Shown here one piece after another: positions 32,559 through 43,300 of a DNA stretch of 64,000 nucleotides (the stretch's first letter is position 1; the number at the start of each line of letters is the position of its first letter). The DNA comes from Epilithonimonas tenax DSM 16811. Lineage in GTDB: Bacteria; Bacteroidota; Bacteroidia; Flavobacteriales; Weeksellaceae. The notes beneath the pieces are model-generated. The model did no database searches. It saw only the letters and a program-made list of their open reading frames with translations, and was not told the DNA's origin. Location of the stretch: positions 1 to 64,000 of the forward strand of contig NZ_AUAA01000016.1 of the NCBI RefSeq assembly GCF_000428485.1, read 5' to 3'. Made by a program: the position numbers and the translations under genes.

Positions 32559-35057
32559 CTATTTATTTTTTAAAAGAACCCACATAGATTTATTAGAAAC
32601 TCTCACGCCCTTACTCGTGTAAGAATATATAACCCAATAAGATTCTGATGGCAAAACTTTATTATTAATTTTTCCATCCCAGAAAAAATATTTTGAATGG
32701 GTATATAAAAGTTTACCATATCTATCATAGATTTTTAATTCTACATTCTCAAAAGCTTTTAATAATGAATAGTCCCAAATATCATTAATCCCATCATTAT
32801 TTGGCGAAAATACATTTGGTAAACTAACTGAATCTGGAACGATCGGTGGTCTAACAAGAATAACTTTTTTAACTATATAACAATTATACTGATTGGTAAT
32901 TCTCACATAGACTTCGGTTAAGGGTTCGGAATAATTAGACAATAAATCTGTAATTTGGTTTTCTCTTTTATCTGCATCATTTTGAGATGGATAAAACTCA
33001 AACGTTTCATTATTATCATTAATTATAATACTATACAAATCAAAATAATATGTATCATCAAGAAAATATTTTGGTTGAAGTTCAGTTTTTATATCTGCAA
33101 TAGGATTTGGTAAGATTGTAAAATTCGCTTTATAAACTTCATAATATCCATCATTTGCAGTGATTTTATAAATCAGTCTATCATTACCTGTAAATGAATC
33201 ATTCACTTTCACTATGACTTTTCTATTACTAATATCAGCATTTCCATTATTAGGTTGTGTTAATATTTCAAGTTTGGAAAAAACATGTCCAGGCTGAGTA
33301 AATTTTGTATCAATTTCAAAATTATGGCAAACATTGCCAATATTAATATCATATATATTATATGGGCAATTAGGAATAAAAACAGAAGCCGTTGTAAAGC
33401 TAAATCCTGTATAAGTTACCACACATTGATAGTTCCCTTCTACTAAAGGTTGATATCCACTATTGTTTGCACCTGGAATATCAACACCATTTAATTGCCA
33501 TTGAAAAGAAATAAAATCTTGATTATTCAGTCTAAGATAAACACTTTCCTGAATACAATTTCCGTTAACAAGGATATAAGGATCATTTGAAAACCCAGTG
33601 TAACTGCTTGCATAACCAGAAAAAGTAAAACCACCAACAACATCAACATTAAGATCTTTATCAGATTCTATCTCAAAATCACCCGAAGCAGGTACTATTG
33701 TATAATAGCCCCATCCATCTTTACCAATCATCGGAGAAGCATTTGAAATTATTTGTCCGTTAACTTTTAAATTGGCATTAATTGGTGTTTTAATAGATAA
33801 TTTTGTATGCAAATTATAAGAACCTATTTTATTTACCATAGGAATTTTGACTATATTTTTAAGATTTTGTAACGGTTTAGGGCAATAATCCTTATCAATC
33901 GGATGAGAAAACGTCATACCGCTTGAATGTTGTGTGAAATCTGGGGAAGGTCCTTGAATCAAATAGTTATAACCTCCTATAAGTTGATATACATAAATAG
34001 GCTCATTTGACTTGATATACATTCCTCTTGTAGGAATAATAATACCATTATCGGGATTCTTAAAAAAAGGCTGATTACCATCTAAAAACTTTCTTTTCCC
34101 ATATGGCCCAATAAAATGCTCTCCTTTATTCAATGTTACGGTTGGTTGAGTTTCGTCATTAAAAAAAACCTGAGTATTATCCTTAGTAGCTACAATGATT
34201 GCTTTTTCCATAGCAGCTTCTGTTTTTGTCATTCCGTTAATTAAAAAATATTCTTTCCCAATTCTATCTACTGGAACACTTTGATCATAGTTAACCCCCG
34301 CTCCTGCTTCTCCTAGATTTTGGCTGGTAAAATTTCCATTATTGATTACTACTGGTTTGTCTGAGGTAATTCTCGCACCTATTATATTTGGATCCCAATC
34401 ATCAAGAATTACAGGAGGATTTGGATTATCTTCTTTACGAGCAACAATGATATAAGACTCATCTTTATTAAGATTAATATTTAGTTCTTTATCCGTATTT
34501 CCATCAATGAATTTTAGTCCAGAACCATAGTTTGAAACTTTTACATGTGTATTATCTTGAGTAGCCATTACAGATGCTTGATATAACATTCCATTTGGAT
34601 TATTACCATATAGAATATTTTGATCTGTAACTATAAAAAAATCTTTTCCTAAAGCTGTTTTACCTTTTGATGCTACAACCTCATTTTTACAGGTATCTTT
34701 ACATCCCATAAATCTAAGACTTGCATAAAAACTTTTTTCTCCAGACAAATGAAACCCCATAGAATTCGCTTTCATTGTTCTAACAGGTGTAGAAGCCTCT
34801 ATCATTGAAAAATAAGTGGTAATTGGAATTTCTATTGGCGAATTTTTGGAAACCTTGACTTCTGTAAGAAGAATATTATTATTAAAAAGTTTTACAGATA
34901 CATCTTCTTCTTTATCAGTAGATAGATATAAACTAACATCTGTAATAACATTTGGGGAAGTTCTAAAATATGGAGGAAACCAATGTTCTAAATCTAATTG
35001 GGCTTTAGCAAATATGTTGACACAAATAAAAAATAAAAAAAGGATTTTTTTATACAT
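32559..35057 (-). CDS. large secreted protein with IgGFc-binding-type domain and T9SS type B sorting domain
   Basis: 832 residues. Signal peptide MYKKILFLFFICVNIFAKAQ. Residues roughly 130-480 resemble the IgGFc-binding N-terminal domain, with ASVMATQDNTHVKVSNYG, SDKPVVINNGNF, YDQSVPVDRIGKEYFL and later VYQLIGG. An Ig-like segment follows (FQWQLNGVDIPGANNSGYQP) and the end is a gliding-motility-associated type B domain: LPNVFSPNNDGINDIWDYSL, LKIYDRYGKLLYTH, FFWDGKINNKVLPSESYW. It is exported by T9SS and likely displayed or shed, possibly as an adhesin. The ATG at 35057 is chosen; the TTG at 35063 lies in the -7 box. Base use is more AT-rich than the neighbouring housekeeping genes. It lies downstream of susCD. 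Confidence 0.85.
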   Translation of the reverse strand: MYKKILFLFFICVNIFAKAQLDLEHWFPPYFRTSPNVITDVSLYLSTDKEEDVSVKLFNNNILLTEVKVSKNSPIEIPITTYFSMIEASTPVRTMKANSMGFHLSGEKSFYASLRFMGCKDTCKNEVVASKGKTALGKDFFIVTDQNILYGNNPNGMLYQASVMATQDNTHVKVSNYGSGLKFIDGNTDKELNINLNKDESYIIVARKEDNPNPPVILDDWDPNIIGARITSDKPVVINNGNFTSQNLGEAGAGVNYDQSVPVDRIGKEYFLINGMTKTEAAMEKAIIVATKDNTQVFFNDETQPTVTLNKGEHFIGPYGKRKFLDGNQPFFKNPDNGIIIPTRGMYIKSNEPIYVYQLIGGYNYLIQGPSPDFTQHSSGMTFSHPIDKDYCPKPLQNLKNIVKIPMVNKIGSYNLHTKLSIKTPINANLKVNGQIISNASPMIGKDGWGYYTIVPASGDFEIESDKDLNVDVVGGFTFSGYASSYTGFSNDPYILVNGNCIQESVYLRLNNQDFISFQWQLNGVDIPGANNSGYQPLVEGNYQCVVTYTGFSFTTASVFIPNCPYNIYDINIGNVCHNFEIDTKFTQPGHVFSKLEILTQPNNGNADISNRKVIVKVNDSFTGNDRLIYKITANDGYYEVYKANFTILPNPIADIKTELQPKYFLDDTYYFDLYSIIINDNNETFEFYPSQNDADKRENQITDLLSNYSEPLTEVYVRITNQYNCYIVKKVILVRPPIVPDSVSLPNVFSPNNDGINDIWDYSLLKAFENVELKIYDRYGKLLYTHSKYFFWDGKINNKVLPSESYWVIYSYTSKGVRVSNKSMWVLLKNK

Positions 35058-35060
35058 ACT

Positions 35061-35068
35061 CAAAAATA
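35061..35068 (-). promoter_or_regulatory. -7 box TATTTTTG merged with the palindrome edge
   Basis: TAnnTTTG match on the minus strand, only 3 nt before the ATG at 35057 and overlapping by 2 nt the perfect palindrome at 35067-35118. A transcript from here would be leaderless or nearly so. Confidence 0.45.
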
Positions 35069-35118
35069 CGAATAAAAAAAAGAGACCGCCATATGGCGGT
35101 CTCTTTTTTTTATTCGTA
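35067..35118. terminator. Perfect 52-bp palindrome, bidirectional terminator after susD
   Basis: The arms are 26 bp with no mismatch; the core is GAGACCGCCATATGGCGGTCTC flanked by A8 and T8, then ATTCGTA. It is the strongest terminator in the window and closes the susCD transcript 14 nt after susD. Confidence 0.9.
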
Positions 35119-35131
35119 AATGTAATTTACA

Positions 35132-36556
35132 CTAGTTTACATCCCAAAACAATTTGGTAACTGCTTTATCTCCTCCAATTTTTGTAGCAGCAGCACTTAC
35201 GTTTGGTCCATTCAGAACATATTCTTGATCAGAATATGGCATTCTTACAGGTACACCATCTAATTGAGAATTAGCTGGGTTTACAAAAACCGGATAATCC
35301 AATCTTCTAGAAAAATTCCAAGCAGCAAAGCCTCTATTAAACATTGCAACCCAAGCCTGTACACCAATTGATTGTTTCCAATTAGCTGCATTGTATGGAT
35401 TAGCTGCTAAATAAGCCGTAGCATCTGCAGTAGCGACTGAATTTTCTGTCATAGATGCTACTATAGCTGCGTTATAAAAACTTTCAGCAGTTCCACCTAC
35501 AGAGTAACCTCTTGCAGCAGCTTCAGATTTCAAAAATAAAACTTCTACATAACTAAGTAGGTTACCTGGAGCACTAGCAGATTGAAAATCACTACTCATG
35601 TGAGAAAAATCACCAAAGGTATTAAGTTCACCAAATACACCACCAACATAAGCTCCTCCTACTTGTGTAAACCATGTTGCACGTCTAGGATCGTTATTAG
35701 CATTCATAGTATTAATAACAAGTTCAGAAGGAACATAGTCATTTCTAGGACCTAGGTCATCAAAATTAGGATTAATAAATGTACCTCCATCAAATTTGAA
35801 TACATAAGATTCATCTTCACTTGAAATTACACCACTAGTAATCGCTGCCTCTGCTGCAGATTTTGATAAAGCAGGATCAACGTCTGCCAAATTCATCGCT
35901 AATCTTAGTTTGATAGAATTTGCAAAATGCTTCCATTTGGTCATATCTCCTGTGTATACTATATCTCCTCCGTCAATATATCCATTACTAGACTCGTCTA
36001 TAGTAGCTATTGCTGCATCTAACCTACTTAATAGACTTAAGTAAATTTCTTTTGCATCATCGTATTTTGGAGAATACAATTGTTCATCAGCTTTAAAAGC
36101 CTCACTGTAAGGTACATCACCAAAAGTATCTACAAGGTTTTCCCAAACAAAAATTTCAGAAATCTCTAAAGAAGCAAGCTTGTTAGCCTTAATTGCCGGA
36201 GTATTAGCTTCAGTTTCAAGATTCACTTTTGCAGTTTTGTAGTTATTTATGGAATAAACATACATTCTGTTAAAGTGATTTCTAGGCTGATTTCTAGTAA
36301 CTAGATTATAAGTTGTTTCATCTGTATAGGTAGTCTGTGCCCATTGTTGAGTGAAAAATCTATAATTATTAAAGTTTACACTTCCTGTAAACATATAATA
36401 TGAAGACTGTTGCAACCCCATTGCCAAAAGATTCTGAGAAGGCAGTGTAGACGGGTGCTTTGGATCGACATTTAGAGATGTCAAATCTCTTTCACATGAT
36501 GTTAAGCTCATTGCTGCTACAACACCAATTGTTAATATATTAAATATTTTTTTCAT
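35132..36556 (-). CDS. SusD/RagB family outer-membrane lipoprotein
   Basis: A 474-residue surface lipoprotein with lipobox LTS-Cys21. It belongs to the SusD-like branch often built around TPR helices: DPKHPSTLPSQNLLAMGLQQSSYYMF, VWENLVDTFGDVPYSEAF, the linker TGDMTKWKHFANSIKLRLAMNLADVDP, and the C-terminal NWKQSIGVQAWVAMFNRGFAAWNFSRRLDYP and MPYSDQEYVLNG. It would sit as a lid on the SusC transporter at 36567 and bind a polymer ligand. The substrate is not predictable: no glycosidase, sulfatase or peptidase of known substrate is encoded nearby. Confidence 0.93.
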   Translation of the reverse strand: MKKIFNILTIGVVAAMSLTSCERDLTSLNVDPKHPSTLPSQNLLAMGLQQSSYYMFTGSVNFNNYRFFTQQWAQTTYTDETTYNLVTRNQPRNHFNRMYVYSINNYKTAKVNLETEANTPAIKANKLASLEISEIFVWENLVDTFGDVPYSEAFKADEQLYSPKYDDAKEIYLSLLSRLDAAIATIDESSNGYIDGGDIVYTGDMTKWKHFANSIKLRLAMNLADVDPALSKSAAEAAITSGVISSEDESYVFKFDGGTFINPNFDDLGPRNDYVPSELVINTMNANNDPRRATWFTQVGGAYVGGVFGELNTFGDFSHMSSDFQSASAPGNLLSYVEVLFLKSEAAARGYSVGGTAESFYNAAIVASMTENSVATADATAYLAANPYNAANWKQSIGVQAWVAMFNRGFAAWNFSRRLDYPVFVNPANSQLDGVPVRMPYSDQEYVLNGPNVSAAATKIGGDKAVTKLFWDVN

Positions 36557-36566
36557 TTTTTTTAAT

Positions 36567-39500
36567 TTAGAATTTTAACGTTACGTTTACACCAATATCT
36601 CTAGTTGTTGGAAGAGAACCGATAGAATATCCGTAAGAACGGAGACCACCACCCACCATAGCTTCTGGATCTGCTCCTGGTAAGTTTTTGTGGATAATCC
36701 ATAAGTTTCTACCTACAATAGATACTTTAGCTTCGTTAACAAAAGTTCCGAACAGTAAAGATTTTGGTAAAGAATAACCAATACTAGCTTCTCTTAGTTT
36801 TACGTAAGAACCATCATAAACAAATCTCTTAGCAGGCATACGAGCGTAGCCATCCAATGAACCAAATGCAGAAGGATTAGCCGTTACAGTTGTGTTAGTT
36901 TGTCCATTAGGATTTACACCTTCCCATACAGTCCCACTTTCTCTGTAGTTTTCTGTTCCAACATATAGACCTGTTGCAAGTCCATAATATTGGTCAAGAG
37001 AAAATATATCACCGCCTTTTCTAACATCAATCAAGAAGCTAAGTGAAAAACCTTTATAATTAAAACTGTTTCTAACTCCACCAATCCAATCAGGAGTAGC
37101 ATTACCAATTACTTGGTTATTTTGTCTTAAATATCTACCTGTCGTAGCATTTACAACTTTTTGACCGTTTAAGTATACATAATCAGATCCAATTAAGGTA
37201 CCCCAAGCTTCACCTATTCTAGCGTTCATTGATACCCCTCCTTGGAAACTAGCTAACAAATAATTCTTTGAGTCTCCAGATAAAGAAACAACTTTGTTCT
37301 CATTTTTAGACCAGTTGACATCGATATTCCAAGTGAAATTCGGTGTTTTGAAAGGAACTAATCCTAAACTAACCTCATAACCTTTGTTATCAATCTGTCC
37401 TGCATTAATATATTGAGTTGTAAATCCTGTTCCTGATGATACTGGTAAAGCAATAATCTGATCAATAGTTTTAGTCTTATAATAAGCAAGATCTAGAGTA
37501 ATTCTATCCTTTAAGAAATGAACTTCTGTACCAACCTCAAACTCTTTTGATCTCTGCGGTTTAAGCTGATTATTATTATTAGTAGTTACAGAATTGTAAA
37601 GCCCTACACCAGATTCTCCATTATTGAAAACTCCAGCAGCTGTATAAGTGTTAATTAAAGAATATACTGCAGCTGTTCCACCAACTTCTGCGTAATTAGC
37701 TCTAATTTTCCAAAAACTTAACCAATCTGCTTTGATTAACTCTGAAGCGATGAACGACCCTGTAACTGACGGATAATAGTATGTATTATCACTCGCTGGA
37801 AGTGTGGAACTTTGATCACGTCTAAAAGTACCATCTAAATAGAAAGTCTTGTAAAAATCAACAGACGCAGTTGCATAGAAACTATTAGTTTGAGTAATCT
37901 GCAAATTTTCAGCTGGTGCTAAAGGAGCTAAGACAGAGTTGCTTACTGCATAAATCCCAGGAACCACTAATCCTCCCTCTGTAGAAGCATAAATAGAGTT
38001 ATAATAATTTCTTCTAATATTACCTCCAGCAATTCCACTTACATTGATATTATCTGTAACATCAAATTTGTAGTTCAAATAAGCATCATAATTGGTCTCT
38101 GTTTGAGTAATATCTTGTCTAGCATAACCAGAGCCCACATTGTTCCCTGAAGCCCCAAAACCTTGCAAAAGAGAACCTTGAGCCAATCTATTTTCAATAG
38201 ACAGGTTAGATCTATCATAAGATACTTTACCCGTTACACTGAAATTCTTGTTAAAATCATAAACTAACTGACCATAACTGAAACTTCTGTATCTTTTATC
38301 TGAAGTATAGCTTTCATAAGATTGAAAATACGGATTATTCCAGAAAGTTGGTTCTCCATTCGCCGCAGTGGTTCTATTCCAAGTTACGTTTCCATAGTTA
38401 TTAGCAGATGTTGCATTATTAATACCATATTGATATGCACGTTGTAAATCTTTAACATCTACGTTTGTCTGCCACCATTGTCTGAAGCCTCCAACTAAGT
38501 TATCACTATACCCTGTAGTATTTCTACCTCTTGTATCCTGAAGTGTCAATGTAGAATAAAAAGAGGCATGTAATTTATCTGTAAGGTCATAATTTACCTT
38601 TAATGACATGGTATTTTTTCCAATATGAGAATTAGGCATCAAACCATCTGCAGTCATATTATCATAACTAAATAAGATATTTTTACCTTTCTGTCCTTTT
38701 TCTAAAGTAACAGTATTTGTATAAGTTACCGGCGTGTTAAAAAATTCAATAGGCCCATTTTTCGCAGCTACCCAAGGTGTAGCCTTTCCATAATTTGGAG
38801 AACTTGGATCAAAAGAATCCCACTGATAAACCAATAGGTTTGGATCAAACGCTGGCCCCCAAGATGCATCATCTGTATAGTTAGCATAAGGTGTTCCATC
38901 TGCTGCAGTAGAAGTGAATGACGGATCATAACCAGCTCCATACTTAGTTTGATATTTAGGGAATGTGCTTTTATCTATGAAACCTGCCTGTACTGTTGAT
39001 GACAATGTCACACCCCAAGATCCATCATCTTTACCTTTACCGTTTTTAGTAACAATAACAATAACACCATTCAAACCTCTTTCTCCGTAAAGAGCAGAAG
39101 CTGCCGCTCCTTTCAATACGTTGATAGATTCTATATCTTCTTGGTTAATGTCAGATAGTGCATTACCATAATCAGTAGCAACACCAGGATTATTTACAGA
39201 AGAACCATAAGTTGAACTATTATTAACAGGAGAACCGTCAATAACGATCAAAGGATTACCTCCCCCAACTCCTTTAACACCCCTAATTACTAGGTTAGCA
39301 GAACCTCCAAAATTAGTGGTTGATGTTACATTAAGACCTGCAACTTTTCCTGACAACTGAGAAGCAATATTCCCTGTATTAGTTGTACCATCAGACAAAG
39401 CACCTGCTTTAATCTCTTGGGAAGCATAACCTAAAGATTTTTTTTCTCTTTTGATACCCAAAGCCGTCACTACAACGCCCTCGATATCTTGTGTTTTGGT

Positions 39501-39584
39501 GGAGTCTTGTACCGTTTGTGCAGAAACCACTGCAAAAGACGACGAAAGAACTACTGCCAACACGCTTGTTGTTAATTTTTTCAT
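36567..39584 (-). CDS. SusC/RagA family TonB-dependent outer-membrane transporter
   Basis: A 1005-residue barrel. Signal peptide MKKLTTSVLAVVLSSSFAVVSAQ. The plug follows directly, without the usual carboxypeptidase-like N-terminal domain: DIEGVVVTALGIKREKKSLGYASQEI, GKVAGLNVTS, NPLIVIDGSPVNN, DIESINVLKGAAASALYGERGLNGVIVIVTKNGK. The C-terminal barrel ends with a TonB-barrel-like final strand (TRDIGVNVTLKF). Paired with susD 10 nt downstream. It energises uptake across the outer membrane through TonB. No adjacent anti-sigma/ECF pair or hybrid sensor was seen, so control is unknown. No clear -7 box lies in the 130-bp gap to rnhB on this side. Confidence 0.95.
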   Translation of the reverse strand: MKKLTTSVLAVVLSSSFAVVSAQTVQDSTKTQDIEGVVVTALGIKREKKSLGYASQEIKAGALSDGTTNTGNIASQLSGKVAGLNVTSTTNFGGSANLVIRGVKGVGGGNPLIVIDGSPVNNSSTYGSSVNNPGVATDYGNALSDINQEDIESINVLKGAAASALYGERGLNGVIVIVTKNGKGKDDGSWGVTLSSTVQAGFIDKSTFPKYQTKYGAGYDPSFTSTAADGTPYANYTDDASWGPAFDPNLLVYQWDSFDPSSPNYGKATPWVAAKNGPIEFFNTPVTYTNTVTLEKGQKGKNILFSYDNMTADGLMPNSHIGKNTMSLKVNYDLTDKLHASFYSTLTLQDTRGRNTTGYSDNLVGGFRQWWQTNVDVKDLQRAYQYGINNATSANNYGNVTWNRTTAANGEPTFWNNPYFQSYESYTSDKRYRSFSYGQLVYDFNKNFSVTGKVSYDRSNLSIENRLAQGSLLQGFGASGNNVGSGYARQDITQTETNYDAYLNYKFDVTDNINVSGIAGGNIRRNYYNSIYASTEGGLVVPGIYAVSNSVLAPLAPAENLQITQTNSFYATASVDFYKTFYLDGTFRRDQSSTLPASDNTYYYPSVTGSFIASELIKADWLSFWKIRANYAEVGGTAAVYSLINTYTAAGVFNNGESGVGLYNSVTTNNNNQLKPQRSKEFEVGTEVHFLKDRITLDLAYYKTKTIDQIIALPVSSGTGFTTQYINAGQIDNKGYEVSLGLVPFKTPNFTWNIDVNWSKNENKVVSLSGDSKNYLLASFQGGVSMNARIGEAWGTLIGSDYVYLNGQKVVNATTGRYLRQNNQVIGNATPDWIGGVRNSFNYKGFSLSFLIDVRKGGDIFSLDQYYGLATGLYVGTENYRESGTVWEGVNPNGQTNTTVTANPSAFGSLDGYARMPAKRFVYDGSYVKLREASIGYSLPKSLLFGTFVNEAKVSIVGRNLWIIHKNLPGADPEAMVGGGLRSYGYSIGSLPTTRDIGVNVTLKF

Positions 39585-39690
39585 ATCAAATCAAATTTTT
39601 CAATAAACAAAAATGCAAAACTTTATTAATATATACAACATAAATTGTTAAAAATTTGTTAATAACACTATGTAAAGTTTAGTATTTATA

Positions 39691-39698
39691 TAACTTTG
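39691..39698 (+). promoter_or_regulatory. -7 box TAACTTTG for rnhB
   Basis: TAnnTTTG match 16 nt before the rnhB ATG at 39715. Confidence 0.55.
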
Positions 39699-39714
39699 AC
39701 ATGTAATTTTTATT

Positions 39715-40311
39715 ATGCCACTATTAAAAAACTTTTCTCAAACACTACTAGAAGCCGGATGCGACGAGGTCGGAAGAGGCTGTCTATCGGGTCCCGTGGT
39801 CGCAGCAGCAGTTATTGTAAACAAAAATTTTAAGCAAAATTTAGTTAATGATTCTAAAACGTTAAATTTTAAAACACGTCAAAATCTCGACCTTTATATC
39901 AGAGAAAATGCCGTCGATTTTGCCATTGCAGAACTTTCTCCAGCATTTATAGATGAACACAACATCCTCAACGCCAGTATTCATGCGATGCATTTGGCTC
40001 TGGATCAATTGAAAAGCAGACCCGAACTTATTTTGGTGGACGGCAATAAGTTCCATCCTTATAATTATATCCCACACCATTGCATCATCAAAGGTGACAG
40101 CAAGTTTCTTTCGATTGCAGCCGCTTCTATCCTAGCGAAGAATTACCGAGACAATCTGATGATCAAACTTCACGAAGAGTTTCCTGAGTACGGCTGGAAT
40201 ACCAATTTTGGTTACTGCACCAAAACGCATCAGAAAGGCCTGAAAAAACACGGACCCACAATCCACCACAGAAGATCCTTCCGGCTGGACTACGACGTAG
40301 AAATTGATTAA
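39715..40311 (+). CDS. rnhB: ribonuclease HII
   Basis: A 198-residue enzyme that cuts RNA in RNA-DNA hybrids and single ribonucleotides in DNA. The signature Asp17-Glu18 lies in CDEVGRGCLSGPVVAAAVI; further motifs are DSKTLNFKTRQNL, ELILVDGNKFHP and IIKGDSKFLSIAAASILAKNYRD. The C-terminal region with YGWNTNFGYCTKTHQKGLKKHGPTIHHRRSF is characteristic of RNase HII. A helicase-nuclease gene follows after 54 nt on the same strand. Confidence 0.95.
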   Translation: MPLLKNFSQTLLEAGCDEVGRGCLSGPVVAAAVIVNKNFKQNLVNDSKTLNFKTRQNLDLYIRENAVDFAIAELSPAFIDEHNILNASIHAMHLALDQLKSRPELILVDGNKFHPYNYIPHHCIIKGDSKFLSIAAASILAKNYRDNLMIKLHEEFPEYGWNTNFGYCTKTHQKGLKKHGPTIHHRRSFRLDYDVEID

Positions 40312-40365
40312 TCTTTTATTTTTAAAACTATTTTGTAAATTGCTTCCTTAACTTATCATACAAGG

Positions 40366-43300
40366 ATGCAAAATTCATACACCGTCATCAACGCCTCCGC
40401 AGGCTCTGGGAAAACGTACCGTTTGGTTCAGAGTTTATTGATGATTTGCCTTAGGTTTCCGAATCAGTCAGATTCTATCCGAACCATTCTGGCACTGACT
40501 TTTACCAACAAAGCTGCCAAAGAGATGAAGGAAAGAATCCTTTTCTACCTTGGCGAATTTGTAAAAGAAAACTACTCCGAAAACCAGGATTTGAAGAACA
40601 TTCAGGAAGCATTAGGGAATCAAGGTTATAAGATAACCCTGGACGATCTGCATCAACGTTCTCAGAAAGTGCTTGATTATATTCTTCACCACTACTCGAC
40701 TTTGAATATCGGAACCATTGACAAGTTCAATTCCCGATTGGTCAAGAGTTTTTCTTATGAATTGGGATTGGCCCAGAACTTCAATCTGGAAATCCAACCA
40801 GAACCCTATTTGATTGAAGCCGTTGACAAAATGCTGGATGAGATTGGCGAAGACGAAACCGTTTCCGATGCTTTTATGGATTACATTAATTATAATCTGG
40901 ACAATAATGAGCGCGTGAACCTCAACCAAACCCTTTATAATTCTGCAAAGAAATTTGTGAGCGATGTTCATTATCAACCGCTTCAGGCCAACAAAGATTT
41001 TGAATGGGAAGCTTACGAAAACAAGAAAACCGAACTGCGGGAAACGATTAAAAATCTCAAATCGGAATCGCTGGAAACGGCAAAGAAAGCTTTGGAATTA
41101 ATAAAAAATAAAGCAATTGAGATTGAAGATTTTGCGAGTGGCAAAAGCGGAATTGGCGGATTTTTCGTCAGTATTGTGGCGTTTCATCAAATCAAGGACA
41201 AAAAATTTCCGTTCCCGACAACTTCTGAAGACACCAAGATCGAAACTTTCCTGAAAGGCGCCTCCACCAAAGGAAAACACAAACAGGCGGACATTCAGGA
41301 TATTTTACCGCAATTGATCTCGTGGCGAAGAGAAATTATTGATTTGTACATCAATTCTCAAAAAAAGGAAAAAGTTCTTCAGGCGATTCTGCCTTTGAAA
41401 GTGAACGCCGACATTCAGAAAAAACTATTGGAAATTGAGGAAGAAAACGACTTGGTTATGCTTTCAAAATTTAATATTTTGATTAATGAAAATCTCCGGA
41501 ATGAACCTTCAGCTTTTATTTATGAAAAAGTTGGGACGCAGTTTCAGCATTATTTCTTTGATGAATTCCAGGATACTTCTACGATGCAGTGGCAGAATTT
41601 TCTTCCGCTTCGGGACAACAGCATCACGTCGGACGACACGAGTTTCACCATCGTAGGCGACCCAAAGCAAAGCATCTACAGATTCCGTGGTGGCGAGAGC
41701 GAACTGATGCTGGACATCATTAATAAAAAAGAAATCACACCCAAATTCGCTACTTCTGAAAACCTGATCTACAACTGGCGAAGTGCGAAAAACATTGTTG
41801 ATTTTAATAATAAATTATACGATTTTATGTCCGGCGATCTCAGTGATGAGCATCAGAAAATCTTTGGAGAAAGCGCCCTTCAGGAATCGAAATCCAAGCT
41901 GGAAGGCCGGGTAAAAATCCATCTTCTGGAAAATGCCACCAAGACTGTTTTCTATGATGAAACGGTGGCGAGAATGCAGAACGACATTCAGGAAAGTCTG
42001 GACAACGGTTTTGATTTTTCAGACATCACGATTCTTTGCAGAGGAAATTCTGACATATTTAATTATTCTCAATTATTAGGAAATCTGAAAGTCAATTATA
42101 AAGGAAAAGAAACGTATATCAAAACGATTTCCGAAAAAGGTTTGACACTCGATTTAGCATTTACTATAAAAGCTTTGATTGAGTTTCTAAAATGGAATCT
42201 CGTTCCGAAAAATCGTCAGTTTCTTGTGAAAATGATGTATTTCTTAAATGTTTCAGGGAGAATTACGATGACGGATTTCACTTCAGAAATAAAAGAGATT
42301 CTGAAGTTCGAAAACAAGAAAGACATCGAAGATTTCATTAATGAAAAATATAATGTAACGCTGATTCAAAAAGACATTCCTCAACTTAATCTTTATAATT
42401 TCATTGAATATTACGTTCACGAATTCTCTGTCGAAAATAAAGAAACCGATTTCCTGTTGAATTTCTTGGAAATGCTCCATAATTACACGCAGAATACAGG
42501 CGCAACGCTGAAAGAATTTCTCAAATATTGGGATGATGAAGCATCGAAAATCAGTATCCAGGCGAGTGAAAATGTAGATGCGATCCAGATTATGACGATT
42601 CACAAGGCGAAAGGTCTGGAATTCCCCATCGTTTTCATCCCGATGCGGAATGAGAACAGCGACAAAAAATTCTCGGAATGGTTTGATTTGGGAAGTGAAG
42701 ATGAGCTGAAAACGGTGATCCTGAATCAGTTTTCGCCCGAGCTGGAAAGGTATGATGAGGAGTTGGCAGGTTTCAATCTGATTAATTCGTACCGGAATAA
42801 AATTGACAGATTCTGCATCCAATATGTCGCAACCACGCGACCAGTGGAACAACTTTTCTTTTACCTGGAAAAACCGAATAAATCTGCGAATCATTTGGAA
42901 TTATTTGATTTTGCAAGTCAGTTTCAGCCGGTTGAAAATGGTGAATTATCGGACTCATTCGATGTTTATAAAGTCTCCCCAGAATCATTAATGAAACAAA
43001 AACGCACAGAGAAAAAGGAATACCTGTCGGAAAACATCAATGCTATATCTCAGAAAACAGAAAAAGCTTCAAATATAGAAATCGCCACCTCATCCAAAAG
43101 TTACCAAAACCGAGTGGAACACGTGCGAATGGGAATTTTCACGCACGAAATCTTATCAAAAATTAAAACTAAAAAAGATGTACTGAAAGTGCTCAATTCT
43201 TATCTATTGGAAGGCACTATTACGGATGACGAGAAAACAGCGATTCTGGAAAGGATTGAAACTATTCTTTTGAATGCAGATTACCGTTCTTATTTTGATG

